This document shows, piece by piece, positions 5,219 through 5,271 of a stretch of DNA of 5,271 nucleotides. Position 1 is the first letter of the stretch, and each line of letters begins with the position of its first letter. The position numbers and the translations under genes are program-made. Source of the stretch: CAZZEX01 sp964653285 (GTDB taxonomy: Bacteria; Chloroflexota; Anaerolineae; B4-G1); NCBI GenBank assembly GCA_964653285.1, contig CAZZEX010000180.1, positions 1 through 5,271 on the forward strand. Reading direction: 5' to 3'. The notes below the pieces were generated by a model. That model saw nothing but the letters and a program-made list of their open reading frames with translations, made no database searches and had not been told where the DNA came from.

Positions 5219-5271
5219 ATGGCTTACCAAACCATCCTCGTCGTGGACGATGAACTGCACATCGTCGAGGT
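5219..5271 (+). CDS. Response regulator receiver domain protein, N-terminal start (runs off window)
   Basis: Only 17 full codons are present: MAYQTILVVDDELHIVE. ILVVDDE is the first strand and acidic pocket of CheY-like receiver domains, whose paired Asp residues bind Mg2+ for phosphorylation of a later Asp not in this window. AGAGGT (5205-5210) lies 8 nt before ATG and is a good ribosome site. The output domain cannot be seen. It lies 86 bp after the permease on the same strand, a common arrangement in which a two-component system controls or senses with a MacB-like exporter; a partner histidine kinase would be expected downstream. Confidence 0.8.
   Translation, partial: MAYQTILVVDDELHIVE

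Noticed and set aside
4299..5219. Long reverse-strand open frame, 306 codons
   Set aside because: Low-complexity Q/H/P-rich translation opposite a clear ABC permease in GC-rich DNA; a shadow frame.

Overview
This window looks like bacterial chromosome, probably from an environmental or metagenomic genome. GC is moderate on the left and visibly higher over the ABC permease at the right end. No marker gene fixes the taxon. The gene mix (IS200-type transposase debris, a TIM-barrel hydrolase-like protein, PLP enzymes, a MacB-type permease next to a response regulator) would suit Chloroflexota or a similar free-living lineage, but that is an inference.

Left third (1-1066): a gene graveyard. A 154-bp segment bounded by a 24-bp imperfect inverted repeat (52-205) abuts the N-terminal part of a class III aminotransferase (about 198-428). 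That fragment breaks into the hairpin-rich left end of an IS200/IS605-type element with a leaderless-looking promoter and a tnpA cut off after its HUH motif (577-855). At the same point the C-terminal third of a short-chain dehydrogenase/reductase begins (about 845-1066). All the pieces lie on the + strand, so insertion plus deletion of flanking DNA probably removed the missing gene parts.

Middle (1151-3493): two intact genes 33 bp apart, probably one transcription unit. The first resembles the family-10-like glycosyl hydrolase (GHL10) TIM-barrel group. The second is a fold-type I PLP enzyme of aminotransferase class V with the PLP lysine present. With the two debris genes upstream (another aminotransferase and an SDR) they suggest a former catabolic or modification cluster. 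Substrate and pathway cannot be read from the sequence.

Right part (3494-5271): a 393-bp gap holds a palindrome just after the class V gene and a 158-bp segment with terminal inverted repeats (3645-3802) containing two perfect 13-bp repeats 21 bp apart. Beyond it the sequence switches to a MacB/FtsX-type ABC permease (to 5132) with no recognisable N-terminus, probably a 5'-truncated gene, and with a 22-residue tandem duplication in its periplasmic domain. After a hairpin-bearing spacer the start of a response regulator (5219 onward) runs off the window. Permease plus regulator resembles ABC exporter loci tied to two-component signalling. The ATPase and the permease 5' end are not present upstream, where the mobile-element-like segment lies.
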